Below are positions 34,929-44,300 of a stretch of 64,000 nt of DNA, in pieces (the stretch's first letter is position 1; every line of letters begins with the position of its first letter). Source of the stretch: JAKVAV01 sp964651785 (GTDB taxonomy: Bacteria > Bacteroidota > Bacteroidia > Flavobacteriales_D > Cryomorphaceae); the NCBI GenBank assembly GCA_964651785.1, contig CAZYWJ010000011.1:1-64000 (forward strand), in the 5' to 3' direction. The notes below the pieces were generated by a model that was not told where the DNA came from, ran no database searches, and worked only from the letters and a program-made list of their open reading frames with translations. The translations under genes and the position numbers were made by a program.

Positions 34929-36797
34929 ATGCAGTTCCCCAGTAGAAACGTTCCCAGATGGATCATTTTTTTGATCGACACCTTCTTGGTGATGATTTCA
35001 CTGTTTCTGGCTTACATGCTGCGGTTTGAATTCCGCATCCCTCAAGTGGAAGCGGGCCCGCTGATATTTGCCTTCCCGATTTACATGATTATCCGCATCA
35101 TTTCCTTTCTAATCGGAAGGACCTACGCGGGAATAATTCGATACACGGGCACTGAAGATTCCATCCGCATTCTGAAAGTAATCATTAGCGGCAGCCTGCT
35201 TTTCACGGCATTCAATTTCTTGAAGTTCTTCTATTGGGATGGTGCTTATTTCCTTCCATTTTCCATCATTATCATTGATGCTATTTTATGTGCTCTTCTT
35301 CTTATTGTTTTTCGCCTTTCGGTAAAAATGGCTTACGTGGAAATCAAAAACCCGCGAAGTGAACGAAAACAAGTCATAATTTACGGAGCCGGTGAAGCGG
35401 GTATCATAACCAAGCGCACCCTTGATCGCGATGGAGAAACAAGGTACCGTGTGGTAGCCTTTGTAGATGATGATCCTAAGAAGCAAGGAAAGCGCATGGA
35501 AGGAGCGCAAATTTTTCATACAGATAAATTGGATGAATTGCTCCGATCAAACAGGATTGAAAATCTGATCATTTCCATCCAACAGCCTCGCGTCAGGAAT
35601 AGAAGGCGCGTTATAGAAACCGCCTTGAACAGACAAGTACAAGTGCTGAATGTGCCGCCCGTTAATCAATGGATAAACGGGGAACTTAGTTTCAATCAGA
35701 TCAAGGATGTCAAAATCGAAGATCTCTTGGGTCGGGAAGTTATCAAGCTTGAGGATGGAAAGGTGGATGAAGCCATACGAGGCAAAACGGTTCTCGTAAC
35801 GGGAGCTGCGGGCTCAATCGGGAGTGGCTTGGTTCGTCAGGTCGCCATGCACAACCCAAAACGTGTGGTCGCATTCGATCAGGCCGAATCACCGATTTAC
35901 GATTTGGAGAATGAACTACGCACGCTATTTCCCGACCTGCAACTCGAAGTAGTCATCGGCGACATTTGTCGAGCAGAAAGGGTTCACAATGTTTTCAAAA
36001 CGTTTCAACCTGAAATTGTATTCCATGCAGCCGCCTACAAACATGTACCATTGATGGAGCTAAACCCCAGCGAGGCAGTTCTTACCAATGTTTTCGGGTC
36101 CAAGCTTTTGGTTGACAAAGCCATTGAATTCGCTGCGGAAACTTTCGTTTTAATCAGCACCGACAAAGCGGTGAATCCCACCAATGTAATGGGAGGCTCA
36201 AAGCGCATAGCCGAGATCTACGCACAGAGTAGCAACGAAAGAGGAAAAACGAAATTCGTGACTACAAGATTCGGGAATGTGCTTGGTTCAAACGGATCGG
36301 TCATTCCGCTTTTCAAAAAACAAATTGAGGCAGGTGGACCGGTAACGGTAACCCACCCCGACGTCACTCGCTATTTCATGACCATTCCGGAAGCATGTCA
36401 GCTTGTTTTGGAAGCAGGCGCCTTTGGTCAAGGCGGAGAAATATTCGTCTTTGATATGGGCGAGAGTGTGAAGATCATCGATTTGGCTCGGCAAATGATC
36501 TCGCTGAGCGGATTGGAATTGGAGCGCGACATCTCTATTAAGATTACCGGACTTAGACCGGGCGAGAAGCTCTACGAAGAATTGCTCAACAATGAGGAGA
36601 ATACAATACCAACGCACCATCCTCAAATCAAAATTGCTCAGGTCAGAAAGTATCCGTTTGAATTGGTAAGTGAAAAAGTGAGCAGGTTAGTAAGTTTATT
36701 CGATCAACAAAACAACGACTTGCTCGTTCAAGAGATGAAGGAGATTGTTCCGGAATTTAAAAGCAACAACTCCGAATTCAGTAAATTTGACGCGTAA
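34929..36797 (+). CDS. Membrane-bound nucleotide-sugar 4,6-dehydratase (CapD/PglF/WbpM-like)
   Basis: 622 residues. Four N-terminal membrane helices (about 12-120) are followed by a CoA-binding-like Rossmann domain with GAGEAGIITKRTL (from 153), and then the catalytic SDR domain with TGAAGSIGSGL (291-301), LISTDKAVNPTNVMGGSKR (catalytic Thr/Asp/Lys region) and the C-terminal GLRPGEKLYEELL. Such enzymes make 4-keto-6-deoxy UDP-GlcNAc for capsule, LPS or glycoprotein sugars. No glycosyltransferase cluster surrounds it here. Confidence 0.9.
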   Translation: MQFPSRNVPRWIIFLIDTFLVMISLFLAYMLRFEFRIPQVEAGPLIFAFPIYMIIRIISFLIGRTYAGIIRYTGTEDSIRILKVIISGSLLFTAFNFLKFFYWDGAYFLPFSIIIIDAILCALLLIVFRLSVKMAYVEIKNPRSERKQVIIYGAGEAGIITKRTLDRDGETRYRVVAFVDDDPKKQGKRMEGAQIFHTDKLDELLRSNRIENLIISIQQPRVRNRRRVIETALNRQVQVLNVPPVNQWINGELSFNQIKDVKIEDLLGREVIKLEDGKVDEAIRGKTVLVTGAAGSIGSGLVRQVAMHNPKRVVAFDQAESPIYDLENELRTLFPDLQLEVVIGDICRAERVHNVFKTFQPEIVFHAAAYKHVPLMELNPSEAVLTNVFGSKLLVDKAIEFAAETFVLISTDKAVNPTNVMGGSKRIAEIYAQSSNERGKTKFVTTRFGNVLGSNGSVIPLFKKQIEAGGPVTVTHPDVTRYFMTIPEACQLVLEAGAFGQGGEIFVFDMGESVKIIDLARQMISLSGLELERDISIKITGLRPGEKLYEELLNNEENTIPTHHPQIKIAQVRKYPFELVSEKVSRLVSLFDQQNNDLLVQEMKEIVPEFKSNNSEFSKFDA

Positions 36798-36806
36798 TTC
36801 AGCAAC

Positions 36807-37205
36807 ATGACAGACAAGAACATCGAAATCGCAAATATTCAACGCGAAATCGAGCAGTACATCGGGCTCGGTCCGAATAGTTTAATTTTTAACTTTTCTG
36901 ATTCCAACGGCAAAACACAGTTACACTTGGTAACCTTGAACCCGAGGCACAATCAGTCTTTTCTTTTTCATCATGAAGAAGGATATGACAAAGTGGACGT
37001 GATGAAGAAGATGCTGAAGTACGTCAAGAATTACAAGGATAAAGAGAGTTCGTATACCATCCAATGGCGTCGAACGGATGAAGATGTTTTAAATACATCC
37101 TACTTCAGTGCCAAAAACGTGCAGTCAGCTTTGGATAAGCTTTTCTACGATCGCGACCCGAACAGCATTATGGTTTTTAGTGTTATCATGAACCCTACAA
37201 CTTAA
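36807..37205 (+). CDS. Conserved hypothetical protein
   Basis: 132 residues, no signal peptide and no known motif. Mixed alpha/beta with a basic KMLKYVKNYKDKESS stretch and a hydrophobic C-terminus (SIMVFSVIMNP). The TAATG overlap with the thioesterase gene downstream implies translational coupling, and it follows the dehydratase gene by 9 nt. I do not recognise the family. Confidence 0.65.
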   Translation: MTDKNIEIANIQREIEQYIGLGPNSLIFNFSDSNGKTQLHLVTLNPRHNQSFLFHHEEGYDKVDVMKKMLKYVKNYKDKESSYTIQWRRTDEDVLNTSYFSAKNVQSALDKLFYDRDPNSIMVFSVIMNPTT

Positions 37206-37624
37206 TGCATAAATCTTATCCTCTTCACATTCGTTTCAACGACCTCGATACTTACGGTCATGTAAACAATGCCGTGTACCTCACCTATTTTGAAGAAGGC
37301 AGAAAACTGTGGTTTCAAGATCGAATCGGAAAGAAATGGGATTGGACGGAACACGGAATTCTTTTGGCCAAGCATGAGGTAGAATATAAGGTTCCGCTAC
37401 TTCTCTCGGATGAAGCTTTTATCGAATTGTGGATTTCCCACATCGGCACCAAAAGTTTCGAAGTTTCTTACGGTGTTTATAAAGAATCGGGCGATGGTAA
37501 AATTCTTTGCACTACGGGCAAATCGGTAGCCGTTTGTTTTGATTACAAAGCTCAAAAAACAATTTCCGTTCCTGAGGAGTGGCGCAAAGTTTTTGAAGAA
37601 GATTTGGAGAAGGCGGCGAATTAA
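37205..37624 (+). CDS. 4HBT-fold acyl-CoA thioesterase
   Basis: 139 residues. IRFNDLDTYGHVNNAVYLTYFEEGR is the YbgC/4-hydroxybenzoyl-CoA thioesterase signature with the catalytic Asp (DLDTYGHVNN). The rest forms the hot-dog fold (VEYKVPLLLSDEAFIELW, SFEVSYGVY). It cleaves acyl-CoA or acyl-ACP thioesters in the cytosol; the chain is not readable. Starts at the A shared with the upstream stop and overlaps the convergent miaE gene by 4 nt. Confidence 0.9.
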   Translation: MHKSYPLHIRFNDLDTYGHVNNAVYLTYFEEGRKLWFQDRIGKKWDWTEHGILLAKHEVEYKVPLLLSDEAFIELWISHIGTKSFEVSYGVYKESGDGKILCTTGKSVAVCFDYKAQKTISVPEEWRKVFEEDLEKAAN

Positions 37625-38202
37625 CCGTGCATGGTTTCCTTCTTGCCGTACTTTTTCATGAGGGAGCCTTCGTAATCCAGAAACTCGTTCCATCGCTTAT
37701 CCACATCAATTCCTTCTCCGTACTTGCGAGCAAATCGCAGAAAAAGAGTGTAGTGTCTTGCTTCGCTCGCCATCAAGCCTCGGTAGAATTTGCGAAGGTC
37801 TTCATCGTTAATTTGCTCTGAGAGTAATCGGAACCGCTCGCAACTTCGGGCTTCGATCATGGCAGCGATGAGTAAAGCTTCTACCAATTGCATTTGACGA
37901 TTCCCGCCTTTTTTGATAAACGAACGCAGGTCTTTTACATAGGGATCTTTTTCCTCGAAGCCGAGTTTCATACCGCGCTCCGTCAACTTCTCGTGAACCA
38001 TGGCAAAATGCTCCATCTCTTCACGAGCCAAAGTGGTAAACTCCTTAACCATATCGGGGTACTCGGGAAAACGGGTTATAAGGCTGATGGCCATGCTGGC
38101 AGCCTTTTGTTCGCACCAAGCATGATCGGTCAGAATTTCTTCGATGTTCTTTTCTACAATATTCACCCAGCGCGGGTCGGTAGGTAACTTTAATCCCAGC
38201 AT
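37621..38202 (-). CDS. miaE: tRNA 2-methylthio-N6-isopentenyladenosine hydroxylase MiaE
   Basis: 193 residues from ATG 38202; a longer frame from 38376 overlaps the divergent VOC gene and is not supported. The ferritin-like diiron ligands are visible: NIEEILTDHAWCEQKAA, LAREEMEHF (Glu-Glu-x-x-His), EARSCERFRLL and MASEARHYTLFLRFA (Glu...His). MiaE hydroxylates the ms2i6A37 base of tRNAs with O2. Such MiaE-like enzymes are patchy in Bacteroidota; whether miaA/miaB are elsewhere cannot be checked here. Confidence 0.85.
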   Translation of the reverse strand: MLGLKLPTDPRWVNIVEKNIEEILTDHAWCEQKAASMAISLITRFPEYPDMVKEFTTLAREEMEHFAMVHEKLTERGMKLGFEEKDPYVKDLRSFIKKGGNRQMQLVEALLIAAMIEARSCERFRLLSEQINDEDLRKFYRGLMASEARHYTLFLRFARKYGEGIDVDKRWNEFLDYEGSLMKKYGKKETMHG

Positions 38203-38353
38203 CCTCCACAATTTTGAGATGGCAAAAGTCCCGATTTCGATGCAATCGACCAAGCCCTGTTGATTCTTTAAAAGGGTATTGGTGGGGAAAGGATTGTCAA
38301 ATATGTATTTTGCACGGACGGTAGCTCTGCTACCTTGCTCAAACCCACCACCT

Positions 38354-38737
38354 ATGAAAACAACCCTCGGAGGCATTTTTCTCTATTCTGAAAACCCGAA
38401 ATACTTGGCAAACTGGTATGCGGAAAATTTCGAAATCAAATACGAATACGCCGAAGACCATCAGGCTTACTATGTATCCTTTCCGTATCAATCGACTGAC
38501 GGAAAAGAAAAAAGCTACACCGTTTTCTCCATTTTATACAATAAGCACCGGCCTTTTGTAGACGGAAAGTTCTTTACCATCAACTTGCGGGTAGACAATA
38601 TGGATGAGACGCTGGAAAAACTCAAAAGCAACAAAGTAGAAGTCCGCGGCCCCGAAGTTCACGATGAAGGTAAGTTTGCCTGGACCAATGATCCCGAAGG
38701 GAACTTTATTGAGATTTGGGAGGACACGAAAAAATGA
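38354..38737 (+). CDS. VOC-family (glyoxalase-like) protein
   Basis: 127 residues from ATG 38354; the frame extends upstream without a credible start. MKTTLGGIFLYSENPKYLANW is the first beta-alpha-beta unit, INLRVDNMDETLEKLKSNKVEV the second, and DEGKFAWTNDPEGNFIEIWE supplies the typical final strand with the metal-binding Glu (EIWE). VOC proteins include glyoxalases, dioxygenases and resistance proteins; the substrate is unknown. Divergent from miaE. Confidence 0.85.
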   Translation: MKTTLGGIFLYSENPKYLANWYAENFEIKYEYAEDHQAYYVSFPYQSTDGKEKSYTVFSILYNKHRPFVDGKFFTINLRVDNMDETLEKLKSNKVEVRGPEVHDEGKFAWTNDPEGNFIEIWEDTKK

Positions 38738-38812
38738 GATGTCAGAGATCAGATGTCAGTTTTTGAAAAAATTGTCAATTGCGTCAAGGCCTACAATTAG
38801 CCTGTCAAATCT

Positions 38813-38840
38813 CAATACGCAATACTCCATACCCAATACC
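38813..38840 (-). repeat. Short degenerate copy of the GGGTATT repeat
   Basis: CAATACGCAATACTCCATAC continuing CCAATACC is the reverse complement of the degraded right end of the array at 5360-5385 (GTATTGGGTAT..., GAGTATTGCGTATT). It lies in the 38738-38880 intergenic region with the short direct repeat ATGTCAGAGATCAGATGTCAG just before it. It indicates a dispersed repeat family. Confidence 0.5.
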
Positions 38841-38880
38841 ACTTTAAAAACTGTTTGCCCATTTCGACTGTTTCGTTGTC

Positions 38881-39594
38881 ATGAAGAACATCTTTTTATT
38901 TTTCATCACTTTCCTTTTCATCGGCTGCAGCCAAAGCAGCGGCCAAAACGAACAAGATAGCCTCTACACCTACCAAGAGGGCGATCCTTACGGAACGGGT
39001 AAGTGGTACATGGGGCGCGAAATAGCCTACGTGATGGGGTTTCACGGAAAGGACTGGCTGGAGCGGCCCGAGCGTGAGGAAGAGGAGAATGTCTCCAAAC
39101 TACTGAACAATCTCGACTTGGAGCCTGACGATGTGGTAGCAGATATCGGAGCGGGGTCGGGCTATCACGTTTTTCGCATGGCGCCCGATTTGCCGAAAGG
39201 CAAAGTATACGCAGTGGACATTCAGCAGGAGATGCTGGACGTGATGAGGGAAAAGAAAAAAGAAGGTGATTTTGAAAATGTGGAACTCATCAAAGGTTCC
39301 GAGAAATCAGTGAATCTGCCCGTGAACTCCGTTGACAAAATACTGATGGTAGATGTCTACCACGAATTTTCGTTTCCACGCGAAATGCTGGAATCGATGA
39401 AGAAAGCGCTGAAGCCTGATGGGGCCATTTACCTCATCGAATACCGACGGGAAGACGATTGGGTACCGATAAAGACGGTGCACAAAATGTCGGAAGAGCA
39501 AGCCGTAAAAGAGTTTGAAGCCTCCGGATTCGAATTGGAGAAAAACAAGGGGAATTTACCGTGGCAGCATTGCATGATTTTTCGAATGCAGTAG
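38881..39594 (+). CDS. Lipoprotein with SAM-dependent methyltransferase domain
   Basis: 237 residues. MKNIFLFFITFLFIGCSQSS is a lipoprotein signal peptide with lipobox FIGC. The mature part is a class I Rossmann methyltransferase: DVVADIGAGSGYHVFRMA (motif I), VYAVDIQQEMLDVM (motif II), ILMVDVYHEFSFP (motif IV), GAIYLIEYRRE (motif VI). Export of a SAM-using enzyme is unusual because SAM is cytosolic; the Cys is acylated and the protein may be outer-membrane bound. Similar exported methyltransferase lipoproteins occur in other Bacteroidota as I recall. Confidence 0.8.
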   Translation: MKNIFLFFITFLFIGCSQSSGQNEQDSLYTYQEGDPYGTGKWYMGREIAYVMGFHGKDWLERPEREEEENVSKLLNNLDLEPDDVVADIGAGSGYHVFRMAPDLPKGKVYAVDIQQEMLDVMREKKKEGDFENVELIKGSEKSVNLPVNSVDKILMVDVYHEFSFPREMLESMKKALKPDGAIYLIEYRREDDWVPIKTVHKMSEEQAVKEFEASGFELEKNKGNLPWQHCMIFRMQ

Positions 39595-39603
39595 CTTTGC
39601 CTC

Positions 39604-39894
39604 ATGGAATGGATCTCCGTAGAAGAGCAACTCCCCGAAGACGGTCAGCGCGTGCTGGCTTTTTTGCCAAAGAATGTCATCTACCTTCCCGGTAAAACGG
39701 GACAATCAAAACTCCTTCCCGTTATTTTTCTCCGTTTTGCCAAAGATTTCTTCGGACCTAAAAATCCAAAACGAGAAAAATTCGGTCCGCACTTTTGGCT
39801 CGGCGAAGGTCAGAGCAATCAGTATTTTAAAGCCGTGACACACTGGATGCCTGCACCTACGGGACCGGGTGGCGAGGATGAGAAACTCCTGTAA
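39604..39894 (+). CDS. DUF551-like small protein
   Basis: 96 residues. MEWISVEEQLPEDGQRVLAF at the start and FKAVTHWMPAPTGPGG at the end match DUF551, a small family common in phage and accessory regions. A sequence TAGCTTTG at 39592-39599 could be a -7 element but is too close to the ATG to be certain. Function unknown. Confidence 0.7.
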   Translation: MEWISVEEQLPEDGQRVLAFLPKNVIYLPGKTGQSKLLPVIFLRFAKDFFGPKNPKREKFGPHFWLGEGQSNQYFKAVTHWMPAPTGPGGEDEKLL

Positions 39895-39906
39895 TCAACT
39901 CTTGAT

Positions 39907-39955
39907 AAAAACAGAGAGTATCCTCATTGCCGCGTGAGGCATTGAGAATACTCTC
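39907..39955 (-). terminator. Terminator of the RND efflux operon
   Basis: GAGAGTAT (39914-39921) pairs with ATACTCTC (39948-39955), extended inward by CTCATTGCC/GGCATTGAG with single mismatches; on the minus strand TTTTT (39911-39907) follows. It lies 13 nt past the stop of the outer-membrane channel gene. Confidence 0.9.
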
Positions 39956-39967
39956 CGTACATTAACT

Positions 39968-41398
39968 TTATTTCCATCCGCCTCCGAGCGCTCGATACAT
40001 ATTGATTCGAGCATTCAACTGCCTCTTTTTGGTTTCGATTAATTCGAATGTAGATTCAAGCGCATCTCGTTGCGTAAGTAATACCTCCATGTAATCAGCC
40101 CGCGCCGATTTGAAGAGTGTGTTGGAAATATCGATGGACTCATTTAATGCTTCAACCTGCTCGGAGAGCAAAGCATACGATTGATCCAAATTTTCCAGCT
40201 TGGCAAGCTGATTGAACACCTCGATGTAAGCCTTCAAAAGAGTTTGCTCATAGTCGTAAACGGACTGCACCTGACGGGCATTAGCACTTTGAAAGGCAGC
40301 CTGTATAGCTTTTCTGTTGATAAGTGGTGCTGCCAAATCGCCGGCAAGGGAAAACAGCATGGACTCAGGGGTCTTCAAAAGCAAATCAGGTTGATACGCA
40401 TTTAATCCAATCGCAGCATTGATATCTAAAGTTGGATAAAATGCTGCTTTCGCAGACTTCACATCCAATTGTGCCGCCATCAAACGCATTTCGGCTCCGC
40501 GGATATCGGGTCGATTTTCGAGCAACTGAACGGGTATCCCCGCTTGAACTTCGAAAAGATCTAAGTCCAAGAAGGGCGAAGGATTTCGCTCAACGGGTTG
40601 CGGAAACCGGCCGACCAAAAAATTGATTTGATTCTCGGTTTCGATAATCTGTTGCCTCAAGTCATACTCAATACTCTTGGTCTTCAACAATTGGGCTTCG
40701 AACCTTTTTACGGCCAGCTCAGTTGCTCTGGCAGAAGCCTTTTGAAGCCTGGCCGTATTCAGCGCGTTGGTCTGGATTTCGATATTTCGACGAACGAGCT
40801 CCAATTGACTATCCAAAGCCAACAGTTCGTAATACGTGTTGGCAATTTCAGAAACCAGATTGGTAACCATGAAGTTTTGACCTTCAATACTAGACAGGTA
40901 TCGGTTGAATGCCGCTTTCTTTGAGTTGCGCAGCTTACTCCAAATATCCACCTCCCAAGAGGCAAAGGCTCCCACAAAAAGATCGGGCACGGGATCGGGC
41001 ATTTCGGTTCCCGGCTTTATATCCGTAGTGGCCTCATTAGCCCCAAGCGGTGTGTATCTGGCCGTCTTTTCCAAGCCGGCTCCCGCTCCTATTCCTAGTG
41101 AGGGAAGGATCTCTCCTTGTCGAGCACCAACTTCAAAGTTGGCAATTTGGATTTCCATCAGAGTAATCTGAAGCTCCTGATTGTTTGCCAATGCTGAGTC
41201 GATGAGTGTTTGCAAGTACGGATCGGCAAAGAATTCGTCTCGTAATATATCTGCCGAATTAATCGTGTCACCGCTGTCTGTATAAACGTCAGGAACACTT
41301 CTATCCACTGTTTTCTGCAGCGATTCAGGGGTTTGACATGCCGAAATAATCAGAGCCAATACACCCGTTCTAATCAAATATTTGATTGTCTTTTTCAT
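39968..41398 (-). CDS. RND efflux outer-membrane channel lipoprotein (OprM/TolC family)
   Basis: 476 residues. Lipoprotein signal with lipobox ISAC (residue 21). The two OEP repeats are seen as paired helical stretches (LQTLIDSALANNQELQITLMEI, ENRPDIRGAEMRLMAAQLDVK), with the typical GARQGEILPSLGIGAG and AAFYPTLDINAAIGL segments. It forms the trimeric outer-membrane duct. ATG shares its A with the upstream RND stop (TGATG). Last gene of the operon, followed by a terminator. Confidence 0.93.
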   Translation of the reverse strand: MKKTIKYLIRTGVLALIISACQTPESLQKTVDRSVPDVYTDSGDTINSADILRDEFFADPYLQTLIDSALANNQELQITLMEIQIANFEVGARQGEILPSLGIGAGAGLEKTARYTPLGANEATTDIKPGTEMPDPVPDLFVGAFASWEVDIWSKLRNSKKAAFNRYLSSIEGQNFMVTNLVSEIANTYYELLALDSQLELVRRNIEIQTNALNTARLQKASARATELAVKRFEAQLLKTKSIEYDLRQQIIETENQINFLVGRFPQPVERNPSPFLDLDLFEVQAGIPVQLLENRPDIRGAEMRLMAAQLDVKSAKAAFYPTLDINAAIGLNAYQPDLLLKTPESMLFSLAGDLAAPLINRKAIQAAFQSANARQVQSVYDYEQTLLKAYIEVFNQLAKLENLDQSYALLSEQVEALNESIDISNTLFKSARADYMEVLLTQRDALESTFELIETKKRQLNARINMYRALGGGWK

Positions 41399-44300
41399 CA
41401 GTTCTGAATTTGTTTTTCTTCGCTTAAAGGCGATTCATCTTCATCTTTAATGAGGTGTTTTCCGTCTGCGAGAGAGGCAAAAATGTAGTAGAGGCCGGGT
41501 ACGATTATAACCCCGAAAATGGTTCCGAAGAGCATCCCCCCTAATGCAGAAGCACCGATGGTTCGGTTTCCGATGGCTCCCGCACCGGTGGCGATAATCA
41601 ACGGAATCAATCCTGCTATGAAGGCAAATGAAGTCATCAGAATGGGGCGGAATCGCACTTTAGCGCCCTCTACGGCAGCTTCGAAAATGGTGAAGCCTTG
41701 CTGTCTTTTTTGCACGGCGAATTCTACTATAAGCACCGCATTTTTTCCCAGAAGTCCCACCAGCATGATCAACCCGATTTGCGCGTAGATATCGTTGTCC
41801 AGTCCCATCATTTTCAATAAAAAGAAAGAGCCGAAAACACCGACGGGAAGTGAAAACACCACCGACAGTGGAATAATGAAACTCTCGTACTGAGCAGATA
41901 GAACGAAATAGACGAAGATCAATACGATGGCAAAAACGTAGAGCGATTCGTTACCGCGATTTGCCTCATCGTATGAAAGTCCCTCCCAAGCAATATCGTA
42001 TCCTTGGGGTAAGGTATTTTCTGCCACTTCTCTGATGGCATCAATGGCATCGGCGGTGGTGTAATCTTTTGCCGGAAGGCCGCGAATGGCAGCCGAATTG
42101 TACATATTGAAGCGAGTCACCTCATTCGGTCCCTGCTTCTTCACCATTTTCATAAACGAAGAATAGGGTACCATTTCGCCGTGGTCGTTTTTGACGTACA
42201 ATTTCATCACATCCGAAGGCAGTCTCCTGAATTTCGGGTCGGACTGGACGTAAACTTTGAAAAATCTTCCGAAGCGGATAAAACCTTGTTCGTAGGTACT
42301 TCCGATCAAAATGTTCAGGTTTTCCATGGCTTTACCGATGGAAACTCCCTTTTGCATGGCAAGCTCGTTGTCAATCTCCAACTCGTATTGCGGATAGTTG
42401 GCCGCGAAAAAAGTAAAGAGACCGGTCAATTCGGGCCGAGCGCCCAGGTCTTCCAAAAATTGCTGGTTTACCCTGTCGAACTCAGCGTAGTCGGTAGAGG
42501 TTCCTTTATCGAGCAAGCGCAAAGAGAAACCACCCGAAGATCCAAAACCCGGAATGGCGGGTGGCTCAAAAAATTCTACGACAGCGCTGAGGTTTTTGGA
42601 CTTTTCTTCCAGCTCTTCCATGATTTCCTTCACGCCGTGCTCCCGTTCCGACCATGGTTTTAAATTGATAAGACATGTTCCCGCATTAGATCCTCGTCCT
42701 TCGGTCATAATCTCATAACCGGCAAGCGATGATACGGACTCTACATCTTCCATTTCTTCACAAATTTCCATGAGATTTTGCGCAACTTGATTGGTGCGCT
42801 CCAGCGTAGCACCGGGTGGGGTTTGAATAATGGCGTAGATCGTACCCTGATCTTCATTCGGAATAAAGCCGGATGGTAAAATGCTGTTCTCGAAAATGAT
42901 TCCCAAGCCGAACAGAATCAATACGCCGAAGGTGAACCACCTGCGGTGGACGATTAAGCGCAAAACGCCTACGTACCTTCCGGTGAGTTTGTCAAATCCA
43001 CGATTGAAAGAATCCAAACCGCGGCTAAGAATATTCGACTTTTTGGGTTTTCCGTGGTTATTGCGAAGCAGCATTGCGCAAAGCACCGGTGTGAGTGTAA
43101 GGGCGATCACTGCCGAAATAACGATGGCGCTGGCCATGGTAATGGAAAACTGTCGGTAAAAGGTTCCGACGGGTCCGCTCATAAATGAGATCGGGATAAA
43201 TACGGAAACCATAACCATGGTAATCGCGATGATGGCTCCACTGATTTCTCCCAACACCTTTTTCACCGCCTTGTAGGGTGAGAGGTGCTCTTCTTCCATT
43301 TTGGCATGAACTGCCTCTACCACCACGATGGCATCATCGACCACAATACCGATGGCCAAAACCAAAGCAAATAAGGTGACCAAATTGATGGATAGCCCGA
43401 AAAATTGAATGACGAAAAAGGCTCCAATCAATGAGACCGGCACAGCCAGAATCGGGATGAGCGTGGAGCGCCAATCTCCCAAAAAGATGAAAACCACCAA
43501 TGCTACTAAAAGGAAAGCATCTCTCAAGGTATGGAGCACCTGCTCCATGGATGCATCGAGAAATTTCGAAACGTCGTAGCTTATTTTATAGTCAACCCCC
43601 GGAGGAAACGTCTCCCTCATCTCCTCCAGTTTTGCCTTTACTTCTGCAATCACATCGCTGGCGTTGCTTCCGTAGTTTTGCTTCAATACAATTGCAGCAG
43701 AAGGATTGCCATCCAAATTGGAATAGATGTCAAAGAATTCACTTCCCAATTCTACCGTAGCAATGTCTTCAAGGTGAATGCTTTCACCCTCAGCATTAGC
43801 GCGTATGACGATGCGATTGTATTCTTCCGGTTTATTGAACCTACCCTTGTAGGTAAGCACATACTCCAGCGATTGCGCATCAATCCCCGAGCTTTGGCCG
43901 ATTCGTCCGGGACGGCCGATGATGCTCTGCTCCTCCATGGCTTCCATCACCTCTTCTACCGAAATATCGTAGGCCCGCATGCGGTCAGGGTTAAGCCAAA
44001 CGCGCATGGCGTAAGTTCGGCTACCGAGAATTTGGGCACGAGCCACACCCTTAATTCGATTTATTTCGGGAATCATGTGGACGTTGGCGTAGTTATAGAG
44101 AAACTTCTCGTCCATATTTTCCTGATCCGAGTAGAGGTTGACATACATCAACATACTCGGCTGAATGGGCGTAATGATTACCCCTTCGCGCTGCACCAAT
44201 TCGGGCAGTAGCGGCATGACTTGATCTACCCTGGTTTTGACGCGGATTACAGCTTGGTTCGGGTCGGTGCCGGGCTCGAAAATTACGTTTAAGGTGGCTT

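Noticed and set aside
37621..38376. Longer MiaE starting at 38376
   Set aside because: The extra 58 residues would overlap the divergent VOC gene start and have no MiaE similarity.
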